The notes beneath the pieces were generated by a model. The model was not told the origin of the DNA. It was given only the letters and a program-made list of their open reading frames with translations, and did not search any database. Made by a program: the position numbers and the translations under genes. 64,000 bases of DNA, from NCBI GenBank assembly GCA_030549335.1, contig JAUKPH010000029.1, positions 1,302,001-1,366,000 on the forward strand. The letters run 5' to 3'. Source of the stretch: Pontederia crassipes (Eukaryota; Streptophyta; Magnoliopsida; Commelinales; Pontederiaceae). Shown here piece by piece: positions 10,673 to 24,200 of the stretch. Numbering within the stretch: the first letter of the stretch is position 1; each line of letters starts with the position of its first letter.

Positions 10673-11815
10673 GTGAGAAATTTCGCGCGCGCGCCTTTTA
10701 CTCGTGTTTTCAGCCAAGAAGGTAAAAAATTGCGTAATTTTTGACGCTGTCAAAAGATGCCAAATTTTCGACGCTTTCGTGCCTATTGATGCATTGTGAG
10801 ATGATTGGGACGAAAAAATGGACTCGGATGAAAATTTTCCGGGGGGTGCGAAATTTTGCGCGCGTGCCTTTTACTCGTGTTTTCAGCGAAGAAGGTCAAA
10901 AAACGCGAAATTTTTGACGCTGTCAAAAGATGCCAAATTTTCGACGCTTTCGTGCCTGTTGATGCATGTTGAGATGATTGGAACGAAAAAATGGACTCGG
11001 ATGAAAATTTTCCGGGGGTGCGAAATTTCGCGCGCGCGCCTTTTACTCGTGTTTTCAGCCAAGAAAGTCAAAAAATGCGAAAATTTTCACGCTGTCAAAA
11101 GATGCCAAATTTTCGACGCTTTCGTGCCTATTGATGCATGGTGAGATGATTGGAACGAAAAAATGGACTCGGATGAAAATTTTCCGGGGGTGCGAAATTT
11201 CGCGCGCGCGCCTTTTACTCGTGTTTTCAGCGAAGAAGGTCAAAAAACGCGAAATTTTTTACGCTGTCAAAAGATGCCAAATTTTCGACGCTTTCGTGCC
11301 TGTTGATGCATGGTGAGATGATTGGGACGAAAAAATGGACTCGGATGAAAATTTTCCGAGGGTGCGAAATTTCGCGCGCGCGCCTTTTACTCGTGTTTTT
11401 ATCCAAGAAGGTCAAAAAATGCGTAATTTTTGACGCTGTCAAAAGATGCCAAATTTTCGACGCTATCGTGCCTGTTGATGCATGGTGAGATGATTGGGAC
11501 GAAAAAATGGACTCGGATGAAAATTTTCCGGGGGTGCGAAATTTCGCGCGCGCGCCTTTTACTCGTGTTTTTATCCAAGAAGGTCAAAAAATGCGCAATT
11601 TTTGACGCTATCAAAAGCTGCCAAATTTTCGATGCTTTCTTGCCTGTTGATGCATGGTGAGATGATTGGGACGAAAAAATGGACTCGGATGAAAATTTTC
11701 CGGGGGTGCGAAATTTCGCGCGCGCGCGTTTTACTCGTGTTTTTATCCAAGAAGGTCAAAAAATGCGTAATTTTTGACGCTGTCAAAAGATGCCAAATTT
11801 TCGACGCTTTCGTGC
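10268..11815 (+). repeat. 9-monomer HOR unit, copy 1 (1548 bp)
   Basis: This unit contains block A plus one flanking monomer and is followed directly by a second copy at 11816. The offset of 1548 bp is exactly 9 x 172. The left edge falls near the cctattgatgcatgg/gctattgatgcatgg boundary. Confidence 0.87.
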
Positions 11816-13373
11816 TATTGATGCATGGTGAGATGATTGGGACGAAAAAATGGACTCGGATGAAAATTTTCCGGGGGTGAGAAATTTCGCGCGCGCGCCT
11901 TTTACTCGTGTTTTCAGCCAAGAAGGTAAAAAAATGCGAAATTTTTGACGCTGTCAAAAGATGCCAAATTTTTTACGCTTTCATGCCTGTTGATGCATGG
12001 TGAGATGATTGGGACGAAAAAATGGACTCGGATGAAAATTTTCCGGGGGTGCGAAATTTCGCGGGCGCGCCTTTTACTCGTGTTTTCAGCCAAGAAGGTC
12101 AAAAAACGCGCAATTTTTTACGCTGTCAAAAGATGCCAAATTTTTGACGCTTTCTTGCCTATTGATGCATGGTGAGATGATTGAGACGAAAAAATGGACT
12201 CGGATGAAAATTTTCCGGGGGTGAGAAATTTCGCGCGCGCGCCTTTTACTCGTGTTTTCAGCCAAGAAGGTAAAAAATTGCGTAATTTTTGACGCTGTCA
12301 AAAGATGCCAAATTTTCGACGCTTTCGTGCCTATTGATGCATTGTGAGATGATTGGGACGAAAAAATGGACTCGGATGAAAATTTTCCGGGGGGTGCGAA
12401 ATTTTGCGCGCGTGCCTTTTACTCGTGTTTTCAGCGAAGAAGGTCAAAAAACGCGAAATTTTTGACGCTGTCAAAAGATGCCAAATTTTCGACGCTTTCG
12501 TGCCTGTTGATGCATGTTGAGATGATTGGAACGAAAAAATGGACTCGGATGAAAATTTTCCGGGGGTGCGAAATTTCGCGCGCGCGCCTTTTACTCGTGT
12601 TTTCAGCCAAGAAAGTCAAAAAATGCGAAAATTTTCACGCTGTCAAAAGATGCCAAATTTTCGACGCTTTCGTGCCTATTGATGCATGGTGAGATGATTG
12701 GAACGAAAAAATGGACTCGGATGAAAATTTTCCGGGGGTGCGAAATTTCGCGCGCGCCTTTTACTCGTGTTTTCAGCGAAGAAGGTCAAAAAACGCGAAA
12801 TTTTTTACGCTGTCAAAAGATGCCAAATTTTCGACGCTTTCGTGCCTGTTGATGCATGGTGAGATGATTGGGACGAAAAAATGGACTCGGATGAAAATTT
12901 TCCGAGGGTGCGAAATTTCGCGCGCGCGCCTTTTACTCGTGTTTTTATCCAAGAAGGTCAAAAAATGCGTAATTTTTGACGCTGTCAAAAGATGCCAAAT
13001 TTTCGACGCTATCGTGCCTGTTGATGCATGGTGAGATGATTGGGACGAAAAAATGGACTCGGATGAAAATTTTCCGGGGGTGCGAAATTTCGCGCGCGCG
13101 CCTTTTACTCGTGTTTTTATCCAAGAAGGTCAAAAAATGCGCAATTTTTGACGCTATCAAAAGCTGCCAAATTTTCGATGCTTTCTTGCCTGTTGATGCA
13201 TGGTGAGATGATTGGGACGAAAAAATGGACTCGGATGAAAATTTTCCGGGGGTGCGAAATTTCGCGCGCGCGCGTTTTACTCGTGTTTTTATCCAAGAAG
13301 GTCAAAAAATGCGTAATTTTTGACGCTGTCAAAAGATGCCAAATTTTCGACGCTTTCGTGCTATTGATGCATG
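11816..13373 (+). repeat. 9-monomer HOR unit, copy 2
   Basis: This copy matches 10268 onward at offset 1548, falling to 1546 after one CG dinucleotide is lost near 12750. The match ends near 13373, where this copy switches to catgttgagatgattggaacg. One visible substitution is cttTCATgcc near 11983 against cgtgcc in copy 1. Confidence 0.87.
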
Positions 13374-16300
13374 TTGAGATGATTGGAACGAAAAAATGGA
13401 CTCGGATGAAAATTTTCCGGGGGTGCGAAATTTCGCGCGCGCGCCTTTTACTCGTGTTTTCAGCCAAGAAGGTCAAAAAATGCGAAATTTTTGACGATGT
13501 CAAAAGATGCCAAATTTTTGACGCTTTCATGCCTATTGATGCATGGTGAGATGATTGGGACGAAAAAATGGACTCGGATAAAAATTTTCCGAGGGTGCGA
13601 AATTTCGCGCGCGCGCCTTTTACTCGTGTTTTCAGCCAAGAAGGTCAAAAAATGCGCAATTTTTGACGCTGTCAAAATATGCCAAATTTTCGACGCTTTC
13701 GTGCCTATTGATGCATGGTGAGATGATTGGGACGAAAAAATGGACTCGGATGAAAATTTTCCGGGGGTGAGAAATTTCGCGCGCGCGCCTTTTACTCGTG
13801 TTTTCAGCCAAGAAGGTAAAAAAATGCGAAATTTTTGACGCTGTCAAAAGATGCCAAATTTTTGACGCTTTCATGCCTGTTGATGCATGGTGAGATGATT
13901 GGGACGAAAAAATGGACTCGGATGAAAATTTTCCGGGGGTGCGAAATTTCGCGGGCGCGCCTTTTACTCGTGTTTTCAGCCAAGAAGGTCAAAAAACGCG
14001 CAATTTTTTACGCTGTCAAAAGATGCCAAATTTTCGACGCTTTCTTGCCTATTGATGCATGGTGAGATGATTGAGACGAAAAAATGGACTCGGATGAAAA
14101 TTTTCCGGGGGTGAGAAATTTCGCGCGCGCGCCTTTTACTCGTGTTTTCAGCCAAGAAGGTAAAAAATTGCGTAATTTTTGACGCTGTCAAAAGATGCCA
14201 AATTTTCGACGCTTTCGTGCCTATTGATGCATTGTGAGATGATTGGGACGAAAAAATGGACTCGGATGAAAATTTTCCGGGGGGTGCGAAATTTTGCGCG
14301 CGTGCCTTTTACTCGTGTTTTCAGCGAAGAAGGTCAAAAAACGCGAAATTTTTGACGCTGTCAAAAGATGCCAAATTTTCGACGCTTTCGTGCCTGTTGA
14401 TGCATGTTGAGATGATTGGAACGAAAAAATGGACTCGGATGAAAATTTTCCGGGGGTGCGAAATTTCGCGCGCGCGCCTTTTACTCGTGTTTTCAGCCAA
14501 GAAAGTCAAAAAATGCGAAAATTTTCACGCTGTCAAAAGATGCCAAATTTTCGACGCTTTCGTGCCTATTGATGCATGGTGAGATGATTGGAACGAAAAA
14601 ATGGACTCGGATGAAAATTTTCCGGGGGTGCGAAATTTCGCGCGCGCGCCTTTTACTCGTGTTTTCAGCGAAGAAGGTCAAAAAACGCGAAATTTTTTAC
14701 GCTGTCAAAAGATGCCAAATTTTCGACGCTTTCGTGCCTGTTGATGCATGGTGAGATGATTGGGACGAAAAAATGGACTCGGATGAAAATTTTCCGAGGG
14801 TGCGAAATTTCGCGCGCGCGCCTTTTACTCGTGTTTTTATCCAAGAAGGTCAAAAAATGCGTAATTTTTGACGCTGTCAAAAGATGCCAAACTTTCGACG
14901 CTATCGTGCCTGTTGATGCATGGTGAGATGATTGGGACGAAAAAATGGACTCGGATGAAAATTTTCCGGGGGTGCGAAATTTCGCGCGCGCGCCTTTTAC
15001 TCGTGTTTTTATCCAAGAAGGTCAAAAAATGCGCAATTTTTGACGCTATCAAAAGCTGCCAAATTTTCGATGCTTTCTTGCCTGTTGATGCATGGTGAGA
15101 TGATTGGGACGAAAAAATGGACTCGGATGAAAATTTTCCGGGGGTGCGAAATTTCGCGCGCGCGCGTTTTACTCGTGTTTTTATCCAAGAAGGTCAAAAA
15201 ATGCGTAATTTTTGACGCTGTCAAAAGATGCCAAATTTTCGACGCTTTCGTGCTATTGATGCATGGTGAGATGATTGGGACGAAAAAATGGACTCGGACG
15301 AAAATTTTCCGGGGGTGAGAAATTTCGCGCGCGCGCCTTTTACTCGTGTTTTCAGCCAAGAAGGTAAAAAAATGCGAAATTTTTGACGCTGTCAAAAGAT
15401 GCCAAATTTTCGACGCTTTCGTGTCTGTTGATGCATGGTGAGATGATTGGGACGAAAAAATGGACTCGGACGAAAATTTTCCGGGGGTGCGAAATTTCGC
15501 GCGCGCGCCTTTTACTCGTGTTTTTATCCAAGAAGGTCAAAAAATGCGTAATTTTTGACGCTGTCAAAAGATGCCAAATTTTTTACGCTTTCGTGCCTAT
15601 TGATGCATGGTGAGATGATTGGGACGAAAAAATGGACTCGGATAAAAATTTTCCAGGTGTGCGAAATTTCGCGCGCGCGCCTTTTACTCGTGTTTTCAGC
15701 CAAGAAGGACAAAAAATGCGCAATTTTTGACGCTGTCAAAAGATGCTAAATTGTCGACGCTTTCGTGCCTATTGATGCATGGTGAGATGATTGGGACGAA
15801 AAAATGGACTCGGATGAAAATTTTCCGGGGGTGCGAAATTTCGCGCGCGCGCCTTTTACTCGTCTTTTTATCCAAGAAGGTCAAAAAATGCGTAATTTTT
15901 GACGCTGTCAAAAGATGCCAAATTTTTGACGCTTTCGTGCCTATTGATGCATGGTGAGATGATTGGGACGAAAAAATGGACTCGGATAAAAATTTTCCGG
16001 GTGTGCGAAATTTCGCGCGCGCGCCTTTTACTCGTGTTTTCAGCCAAGAAGGACAAAAAACGCGCAATTTTTGACGCTGTCAAAAGATGCTAAATTTTCG
16101 ACGCTTTCGTGCCTATTGATGCATGTTGAGATGATTGGCACGAAAAAATGGACTCGGATGAAAATTTTCCGGGGGTGCGAAATTTCGCGCGCGCGCCTTT
16201 TACTCGTGTTTTCAGCCAAGAAGGTCAAAAAATGTGAAATTTTTGATGCTGTCAAAAGATGCCAAATTTTCGACGCTTTCGTGCCTGTTGATGCATGGTG

Positions 16301-16459
16301 AGATGATTGGGATGAAAAAATAGACTCGGATGAAAATTTTCCGGGGGTGAGAAATTTCGCGGGCGCGCCTTTTACTCGTGTTTTCAGCCAAGAAGGTCAA
16401 AAAACATGAAATTTTTTACGCTGTCAAAAGATGTCAAATTTTCGACGCTATCGTACCTG
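13374..16459 (+). repeat. Left-hand HOR segment: flank, block A and block B in single copy
   Basis: The order here is the gataaaaattttccgagg segment (about 13540-14110), block A (13923-15296), then block B (about 15379-16754). It matches the window start at offset 13922, except that block B is present once rather than twice. It also matches 17845-20660 at an offset of 4471 bp (26 monomers less one base). The GTCGAC marker is at 15753-15758. Confidence 0.87.
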
Positions 16460-19400
16460 TTGATGCATGGTGAGATGATTGGGACGAAAAAATGGACTCG
16501 GATGAAAATTTTCCGGGGGTGCGAAATTTCGCGCGCGCGCCTTTTACTCGTGTTTTCAGCCAAGAAGGTCAAAAAATGCGAAATTTTTGACGCTGTCAAA
16601 AGATGCCAAATTTTCGACGCTTTCGTGCCTATTGATGCATGGTGAGATGATTGGGACGAAAAAATGGACTCGGATGAAAATTTTCCGGGGGTGAGAAATT
16701 TCGCGCGCGCGCCTTTTACTCGTGTTTTCAGCCAAGAAGGTCAAAAAATGCGGAATTTTTGACGCTGTCAAAAGATGCCAAATTTTCGACGCTTTCTTGC
16801 CTATTGATGCATGTTGAGATGATTGGGACGAAAAAATGGACTCGGATGAAAATTTTCCGGGGGTGCGAAATTTTGCGCGCGTGCCTTTTACTCGTGTTTT
16901 CAGCGAAGAAGGTCAAAAAACGCGAAATTTTTGACGCTGTCAAAAGATGCCAAATTTTCGACGCTTTCGTGCCTGTTGATGCATGTTGAGATGATTGGAA
17001 CGAAAAAATGGACTCGGATGAAAATTTTTCGGGGGTGCGAAATTTCGCGCGCGCGCCTTTTACTCGTGTTTTCAGCCAAGAAAGTCAAAAAATGCGAAAA
17101 TTTTCACGCTGTCAAAAGATGCCAAATTTTCGACGCTTTCGTGCCTATTGATGCATGGTGAGATGATTGGAACGAAAAAATGGACTCGGATGAAAATTTT
17201 CCGGGGGTGCGAAATTTCGCGCGCGCGCCTTTTACTCGTGTTTTCAGCGAAGAAGATCAAAAAACGCGAAATTTTTTACGCTGTCAAAAGATGCCAAATT
17301 TTCGACGCTTTCGTGCCTGTTGATGCATGGTGAGATGATTGGGACGAAAAAATGGACTCGGATGAAAATTTTCCGAGGGTGCGAAATTTCGCGCGCGCGC
17401 CTTTTACTCGTGTTTTTATCCAAGAAGGTCAAAAAATGCGTAATTTTTGACGCTGTCAAAAGATGCCAAATTTTCGACGCTATCGTGCCTGTTGATGCAT
17501 GGTGAGATGATTGGGACGAAAAAATGGACTCGGATGAAAATTTTCCGGGGGTGCGAAATTTCGCGCGCGCGCCTTTTACTCGTGTTTTTATCCAAGAAGG
17601 TCAAAAAATGCGCAATTTTTGACGCTATCAAAAGCTGCCAAATTTTCGATGCTTTCTTGCCTGTTGATGCATGGTGAGATGATTGGGACGAAAAAATGGA
17701 CTCGGATGAAAATTTTCCGGGGGTGCGAAATTTCGCGCGCGCGCGTTTTACTCGTGTTTTTATCCAAGAAGGTCAAAAAATGCGTAATTTTTGACGCTGT
17801 CAAAAGATGCCAAATTTTCGACGCTTTCGTGCTATTGATGCATGTTGAGATGATTGGAACGAAAAAATGGACTCGGATGAAAATTTTCCGGGGGTGCGAA
17901 ATTTCGCGCGCGCGCCTTTTACTCGTGTTTTCAGCCAAGAAGGTCAAAAAATGCGAAATTTTTGACGATGTCAAAAGATGCCAAATTTTTGACGCTTTCA
18001 TGCCTATTGATGCATGGTGAGATGATTGGGACGAAAAAATGGACTCGGATAAAAATTTTCCGAGGGTGCGAAATTTCGCGCGCGCGCCTTTTACTCGTGT
18101 TTTCAGCCAAGAAGGTCAAAAAATGCGCAATTTTTGACGCTGTCAAAATATGCCAAATTTTTGACGCTTTCGTGCCTATTGATGCATGGTGAGATGATTG
18201 GGACGAAAAAATGGACTCGGATGAAAATTTTCCGGGGGTGAGAAATTTCGCGCGCGCGCCTTTTACTCGTGTTTTCAGCCAAGAAGGTAAAAAAATGCGA
18301 AATTTTTGACGCTGTCAAAAGATGCCAAATTTTTGACGCTTTCGTGCCTGTTGATGCATGGTGAGATGATTGGGACGAAAAAATGGACTCGGATGAAAAT
18401 TTTCCGGGGGTGCGAAATTTCGCGGGCGCGCCTTTTACTCGTGTTTTCAGCCAAGAAGGTCAAAAAACGCGCAATTTTTTACGCTGTCAAAAGATGCCAA
18501 ATTTTCGACGCTTTCTTGCCTATTGATGCATGGTGAGATGATTGAGACGAAAAAATGGACTCGGATGAAAATTTTCCGGGGGTGAGAAATTTCGCGCGCG
18601 CGCCTTTTACTCGTGTTTTCAGCCAAGAAGGTAAAAAATTGCGTAATTTTTGACGCTGTCAAAAGATGCCAAATTTTCGACGCTTTCGTGCTTATTGATG
18701 CATTGTGAGATGATTGGGACGAAAAAATGGACTCGGATGAAAATTTTCCGGGGGGTGCGAAATTTTGCGCGCGTGCCTTTTACTCGTGTTTTCAGCGAAG
18801 AAGGTCAAAAAACGCGAAATTTTTGACGCTGTCAAACGATGCCAAATTTTCGACGCTTTCGTGCCTGTTGATGCATGTTGAGATGATTGGAACGAAAAAA
18901 TGGACTCGGATGAAAATTTTCCGGGGGTGCGAAATTTCGCGCGCGCGCCTTTTACTCGTGTTTTCAGCCAAGAAAGTCAAAAAATGCGAAAATTTTCACG
19001 CTGTCAAAAGATGCCAAATTTTCGACGCTTTCGTGCCTATTGATGCATGGTGAGATGATTGGAACGAAAAAATGGACTCGGATGAAAATTTTCCGGGGGT
19101 GCGAAATTTCGCGCGCGCGCCTTTTACTCGTGTTTTCAGCGAAGAAGGTCAAAAAACGCGAAATTTTTTACGCTGTCAAAAGATGCCAAATTTTCGACGC
19201 TTTCGTGCCTGTTGATGCATGGTGAGATGATTGGGACGAAAAAATGGACTCGGATGAAAATTTTCCGAGGGTGCGAAATTTCGCGCGCGCGCCTTTTACT
19301 CGTGTTTTTATCCAAGAAGGTCAAAAAATGCGTAATTTTTGACGCTGTCAAAAGATGCCAAATTTTCGACGCTATCGTGCCTGTTGATGCATGGTGAGAT

Positions 19401-20667
19401 GATTGGGACGAAAAAATGGACTCGGATGAAAATTTTCCGGGGGTGCGAAATTTCGCGCGCGCGCCTTTTACTCGTGTTTTTATCCAAGAAGGTCAAAAAA
19501 TGCGCAATTTTTGACGCTATCAAAAGCTGCCAAATTTTCGATGCTTTCTTGCCTGTTGATGCATGGTGAGATGATTGGGACGAAAAAATGGACTCGGATG
19601 AAAATTTTCCGGGGGTGCGAAATTTCGCGCGCGCGCGTTTTACTCGTGTTTTTATCCAAGAAGGTCAAAAAATGCGTAATTTTTGACGCTGTCAAAAGAT
19701 GCCAAATTTTCGACGCTTTCGTGCTATTGATGCATGGTGAGATGATTGGGACGAAAAAATGGACTCGGACGAAAATTTTCCGGGGGTGAGAAATTTCGCG
19801 CGCGCGCCTTTTACTCGTGTTTTCAGCCAAGAAGGTAAAAAAATGCGAAATTTTTGACGCTGTCAAAAGATGCCAAATTTTCGACGCTTTCGTGTCTGTT
19901 GATGCATGGTGAGATGATTGGGACGAAAAAATGGACTCGGACGAAAATTTTCCGGGGGTGCGAAATTTCGCGCGCGCGCCTTTTACTCGTGTTTTTATCC
20001 AAGAAGGTCAAAAAATGCGTAATTTTTGACGCTGTCAAAAGATGCCAAATTTTTTACGCTTTCGTGCCTATTGATGCATGGTGAGATGATTGGGACGAAA
20101 AAATGGACTCGGATAAAAATTTTCCAGGTGTGCGAAATTTCGCGCGCGCGCCTTTTACTCGTGTTTTCAGCCAAGAAGGACAAAAAATGCGCAATTTTTG
20201 ACGCTGTCAAAAGATGCTAAATTGTCGACGCTTTCGTGCCTATTGATGCATGGTGAGATGATTGGGACGAAAAAATGGACTCGGATGAAAATTTTCCGGG
20301 GGTGCGAAATTTCGCGCGCGCGCCTTTTACTCGTCTTTTTATCCAAGAAGGTCAAAAAATGCGTAATTTTTGACGCTGTCAAAAGATGCCAAATTTTTGA
20401 CGCTTTCGTGCCTATTGATGCATGGTGAGATGATTGGGACGAAAAAATGGACTCGGATAAAAATTTTCCGGGTGTGCGAAATTTCGCGCGCGCGCCTTTT
20501 ACTCGTGTTTTCAGCCAAGAAGGACAAAAAACGCGCAATTTTTGACGCTGTCAAAAGATGCTAAATTTTCGACGCTTTCGTGCCTATTGATGCATGTTGA
20601 GATGATTGGCACGAAAAAATGGACTCGGATGAAAATTTTCCGGGGGTGCGAAATTTCGCGCGCGCGC
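16460..20667 (+). repeat. 28-monomer HOR, copy 1 (shared segment 4208 bp)
   Basis: This segment matches 21274-25483 at an offset of 4814 bp, rising to 4816 after a CG expansion in the second copy. By eye I saw only a few differences over 4.2 kb: gtcaaacgatg near 18834 here (gtcaaaagatg in copy 2), two extra bases in the CG tract near 24450, and gcgtctttt near 25310. The segment carries two block-A copies and part of block B (GTCGAC at 20224-20229). Confidence 0.9.
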
Positions 20668-21273
20668 GTTTTACTCGTGTTTTTATCCAAGAAGGTCAAA
20701 AAATGCGTAATTTTTGACGCTGTCAAAAGATGCCAAATTTTCGACGCTTTCGTGCTATTGATGCATGTTGAGATGATTGGAACGAAAAAATGGACTCGGA
20801 TGAAAATTTTCCGGGGGTGCGAAATTTCGCGCGCGCGCCTTTTACTCGTGTTTTCAGCCAAGAAGGTCAAAAAATGCGAAATTTTTGACGATGTCAAAAG
20901 ATGCCAAATTTTTGACGCTTTCATGCCTATTGATGCATGGTGAGATGATTGGGACGAAAAAATGGACTCGGATAAAAATTTTCCGAGGGTGCAAAATTTC
21001 GCGCGCGCGCCTTTTACTCGTGTTTTCAGCCAAGAAGGTCAAAAAATGCGCAATTTTTGACGCTGTCAAAATATGCCAAATTTTTGACGCTTTCGTGCCT
21101 ATTGATGCATGGTGAGATGATTGGGACGAAAAAATGGACTCGGATGAAAATTTTCCGGGGGTGAGAAATTTCGCGCGCGCGCCTTTTACTCGTGTTTTCA
21201 GCCAAGAAGGACAAAAAACGCGCAATTTTTGACGCTGTCAAAAGATGCTAAATTTTCGACGCTTTCGTGCCTA
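20668..21273 (+). other. Mosaic junction between the two 28-monomer HOR copies
   Basis: At 20667 the sequence leaves block B inside a CG tract and resumes as a copy of 17745 onward (offset about 2923 bp, 17 monomers). Near 21205 it switches again, to the aaggacaaaaaacgcgcaat monomer type known from 4545 and 20520. It then joins the next HOR copy at 21274. At least three source segments are stitched together here in register. Confidence 0.8.
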
Positions 21274-24200
21274 TTGATGCATGGTGAGATGATTGGGACG
21301 AAAAAATGGACTCGGATGAAAATTTTCCGGGGGTGCGAAATTTCGCGCGCGCGCCTTTTACTCGTGTTTTCAGCCAAGAAGGTCAAAAAATGCGAAATTT
21401 TTGACGCTGTCAAAAGATGCCAAATTTTCGACGCTTTCGTGCCTATTGATGCATGGTGAGATGATTGGGACGAAAAAATGGACTCGGATGAAAATTTTCC
21501 GGGGGTGAGAAATTTCGCGCGCGCGCCTTTTACTCGTGTTTTCAGCCAAGAAGGTCAAAAAATGCGGAATTTTTGACGCTGTCAAAAGATGCCAAATTTT
21601 CGACGCTTTCTTGCCTATTGATGCATGTTGAGATGATTGGGACGAAAAAATGGACTCGGATGAAAATTTTCCGGGGGTGCGAAATTTTGCGCGCGTGCCT
21701 TTTACTCGTGTTTTCAGCGAAGAAGGTCAAAAAACGCGAAATTTTTGACGCTGTCAAAAGATGCCAAATTTTCGACGCTTTCGTGCCTGTTGATGCATGT
21801 TGAGATGATTGGAACGAAAAAATGGACTCGGATGAAAATTTTTCGGGGGTGCGAAATTTCGCGCGCGCGCCTTTTACTCGTGTTTTCAGCCAAGAAAGTC
21901 AAAAAATGCGAAAATTTTCACGCTGTCAAAAGATGCCAAATTTTCGACGCTTTCGTGCCTATTGATGCATGGTGAGATGATTGGAACGAAAAAATGGACT
22001 CGGATGAAAATTTTCCGGGGGTGCGAAATTTCGCGCGCGCGCCTTTTACTCGTGTTTTCAGCGAAGAAGATCAAAAAACGCGAAATTTTTTACGCTGTCA
22101 AAAGATGCCAAATTTTCGACGCTTTCGTGCCTGTTGATGCATGGTGAGATGATTGGGACGAAAAAATGGACTCGGATGAAAATTTTCCGAGGGTGCGAAA
22201 TTTCGCGCGCGCGCCTTTTACTCGTGTTTTTATCCAAGAAGGTCAAAAAATGCGTAATTTTTGACGCTGTCAAAAGATGCCAAATTTTCGACGCTATCGT
22301 GCCTGTTGATGCATGGTGAGATGATTGGGACGAAAAAATGGACTCGGATGAAAATTTTCCGGGGGTGCGAAATTTCGCGCGCGCGCCTTTTACTCGTGTT
22401 TTTATCCAAGAAGGTCAAAAAATGCGCAATTTTTGACGCTATCAAAAGCTGCCAAATTTTCGATGCTTTCTTGCCTGTTGATGCATGGTGAGATGATTGG
22501 GACGAAAAAATGGACTCGGATGAAAATTTTCCGGGGGTGCGAAATTTCGCGCGCGCGCGTTTTACTCGTGTTTTTATCCAAGAAGGTCAAAAAATGCGTA
22601 ATTTTTGACGCTGTCAAAAGATGCCAAATTTTCGACGCTTTCGTGCTATTGATGCATGTTGAGATGATTGGAACGAAAAAATGGACTCGGATGAAAATTT
22701 TCCGGGGGTGCGAAATTTCGCGCGCGCGCCTTTTACTCGTGTTTTCAGCCAAGAAGGTCAAAAAATGCGAAATTTTTGACGATGTCAAAAGATGCCAAAT
22801 TTTTGACGCTTTCATGCCTATTGATGCATGGTGAGATGATTGGGACGAAAAAATGGACTCGGATAAAAATTTTCCGAGGGTGCGAAATTTCGCGCGCGCG
22901 CCTTTTACTCGTGTTTTCAGCCAAGAAGGTCAAAAAATGCGCAATTTTTGACGCTGTCAAAATATGCCAAATTTTTGACGCTTTCGTGCCTATTGATGCA
23001 TGGTGAGATGATTGGGACGAAAAAATGGACTCGGATGAAAATTTTCCGGGGGTGAGAAATTTCGCGCGCGCGCCTTTTACTCGTGTTTTCAGCCAAGAAG
23101 GTAAAAAAATGCGAAATTTTTGACGCTGTCAAAAGATGCCAAATTTTTGACGCTTTCGTGCCTGTTGATGCATGGTGAGATGATTGGGACGAAAAAATGG
23201 ACTCGGATGAAAATTTTCCGGGGGTGCGAAATTTCGCGGGCGCGCCTTTTACTCGTGTTTTCAGCCAAGAAGGTCAAAAAACGCGCAATTTTTTACGCTG
23301 TCAAAAGATGCCAAATTTTCGACGCTTTCTTGCCTATTGATGCATGGTGAGATGATTGAGACGAAAAAATGGACTCGGATGAAAATTTTCCGGGGGTGAG
23401 AAATTTCGCGCGCGCGCCTTTTACTCGTGTTTTCAGCCAAGAAGGTAAAAAATTGCGTAATTTTTGACGCTGTCAAAAGATGCCAAATTTTCGACGCTTT
23501 CGTGCTTATTGATGCATTGTGAGATGATTGGGACGAAAAAATGGACTCGGATGAAAATTTTCCGGGGGGTGCGAAATTTTGCGCGCGTGCCTTTTACTCG
23601 TGTTTTCAGCGAAGAAGGTCAAAAAACGCGAAATTTTTGACGCTGTCAAAAGATGCCAAATTTTCGACGCTTTCGTGCCTGTTGATGCATGTTGAGATGA
23701 TTGGAACGAAAAAATGGACTCGGATGAAAATTTTCCGGGGGTGCGAAATTTCGCGCGCGCGCCTTTTACTCGTGTTTTCAGCCAAGAAAGTCAAAAAATG
23801 CGAAAATTTTCACGCTGTCAAAAGATGCCAAATTTTCGACGCTTTCGTGCCTATTGATGCATGGTGAGATGATTGGAACGAAAAAATGGACTCGGATGAA
23901 AATTTTCCGGGGGTGCGAAATTTCGCGCGCGCGCCTTTTACTCGTGTTTTCAGCGAAGAAGGTCAAAAAACGCGAAATTTTTTACGCTGTCAAAAGATGC
24001 CAAATTTTCGACGCTTTCGTGCCTGTTGATGCATGGTGAGATGATTGGGACGAAAAAATGGACTCGGATGAAAATTTTCCGAGGGTGCGAAATTTCGCGC
24101 GCGCGCCTTTTACTCGTGTTTTTATCCAAGAAGGTCAAAAAATGCGTAATTTTTGACGCTGTCAAAAGATGCCAAATTTTCGACGCTATCGTGCCTGTTG

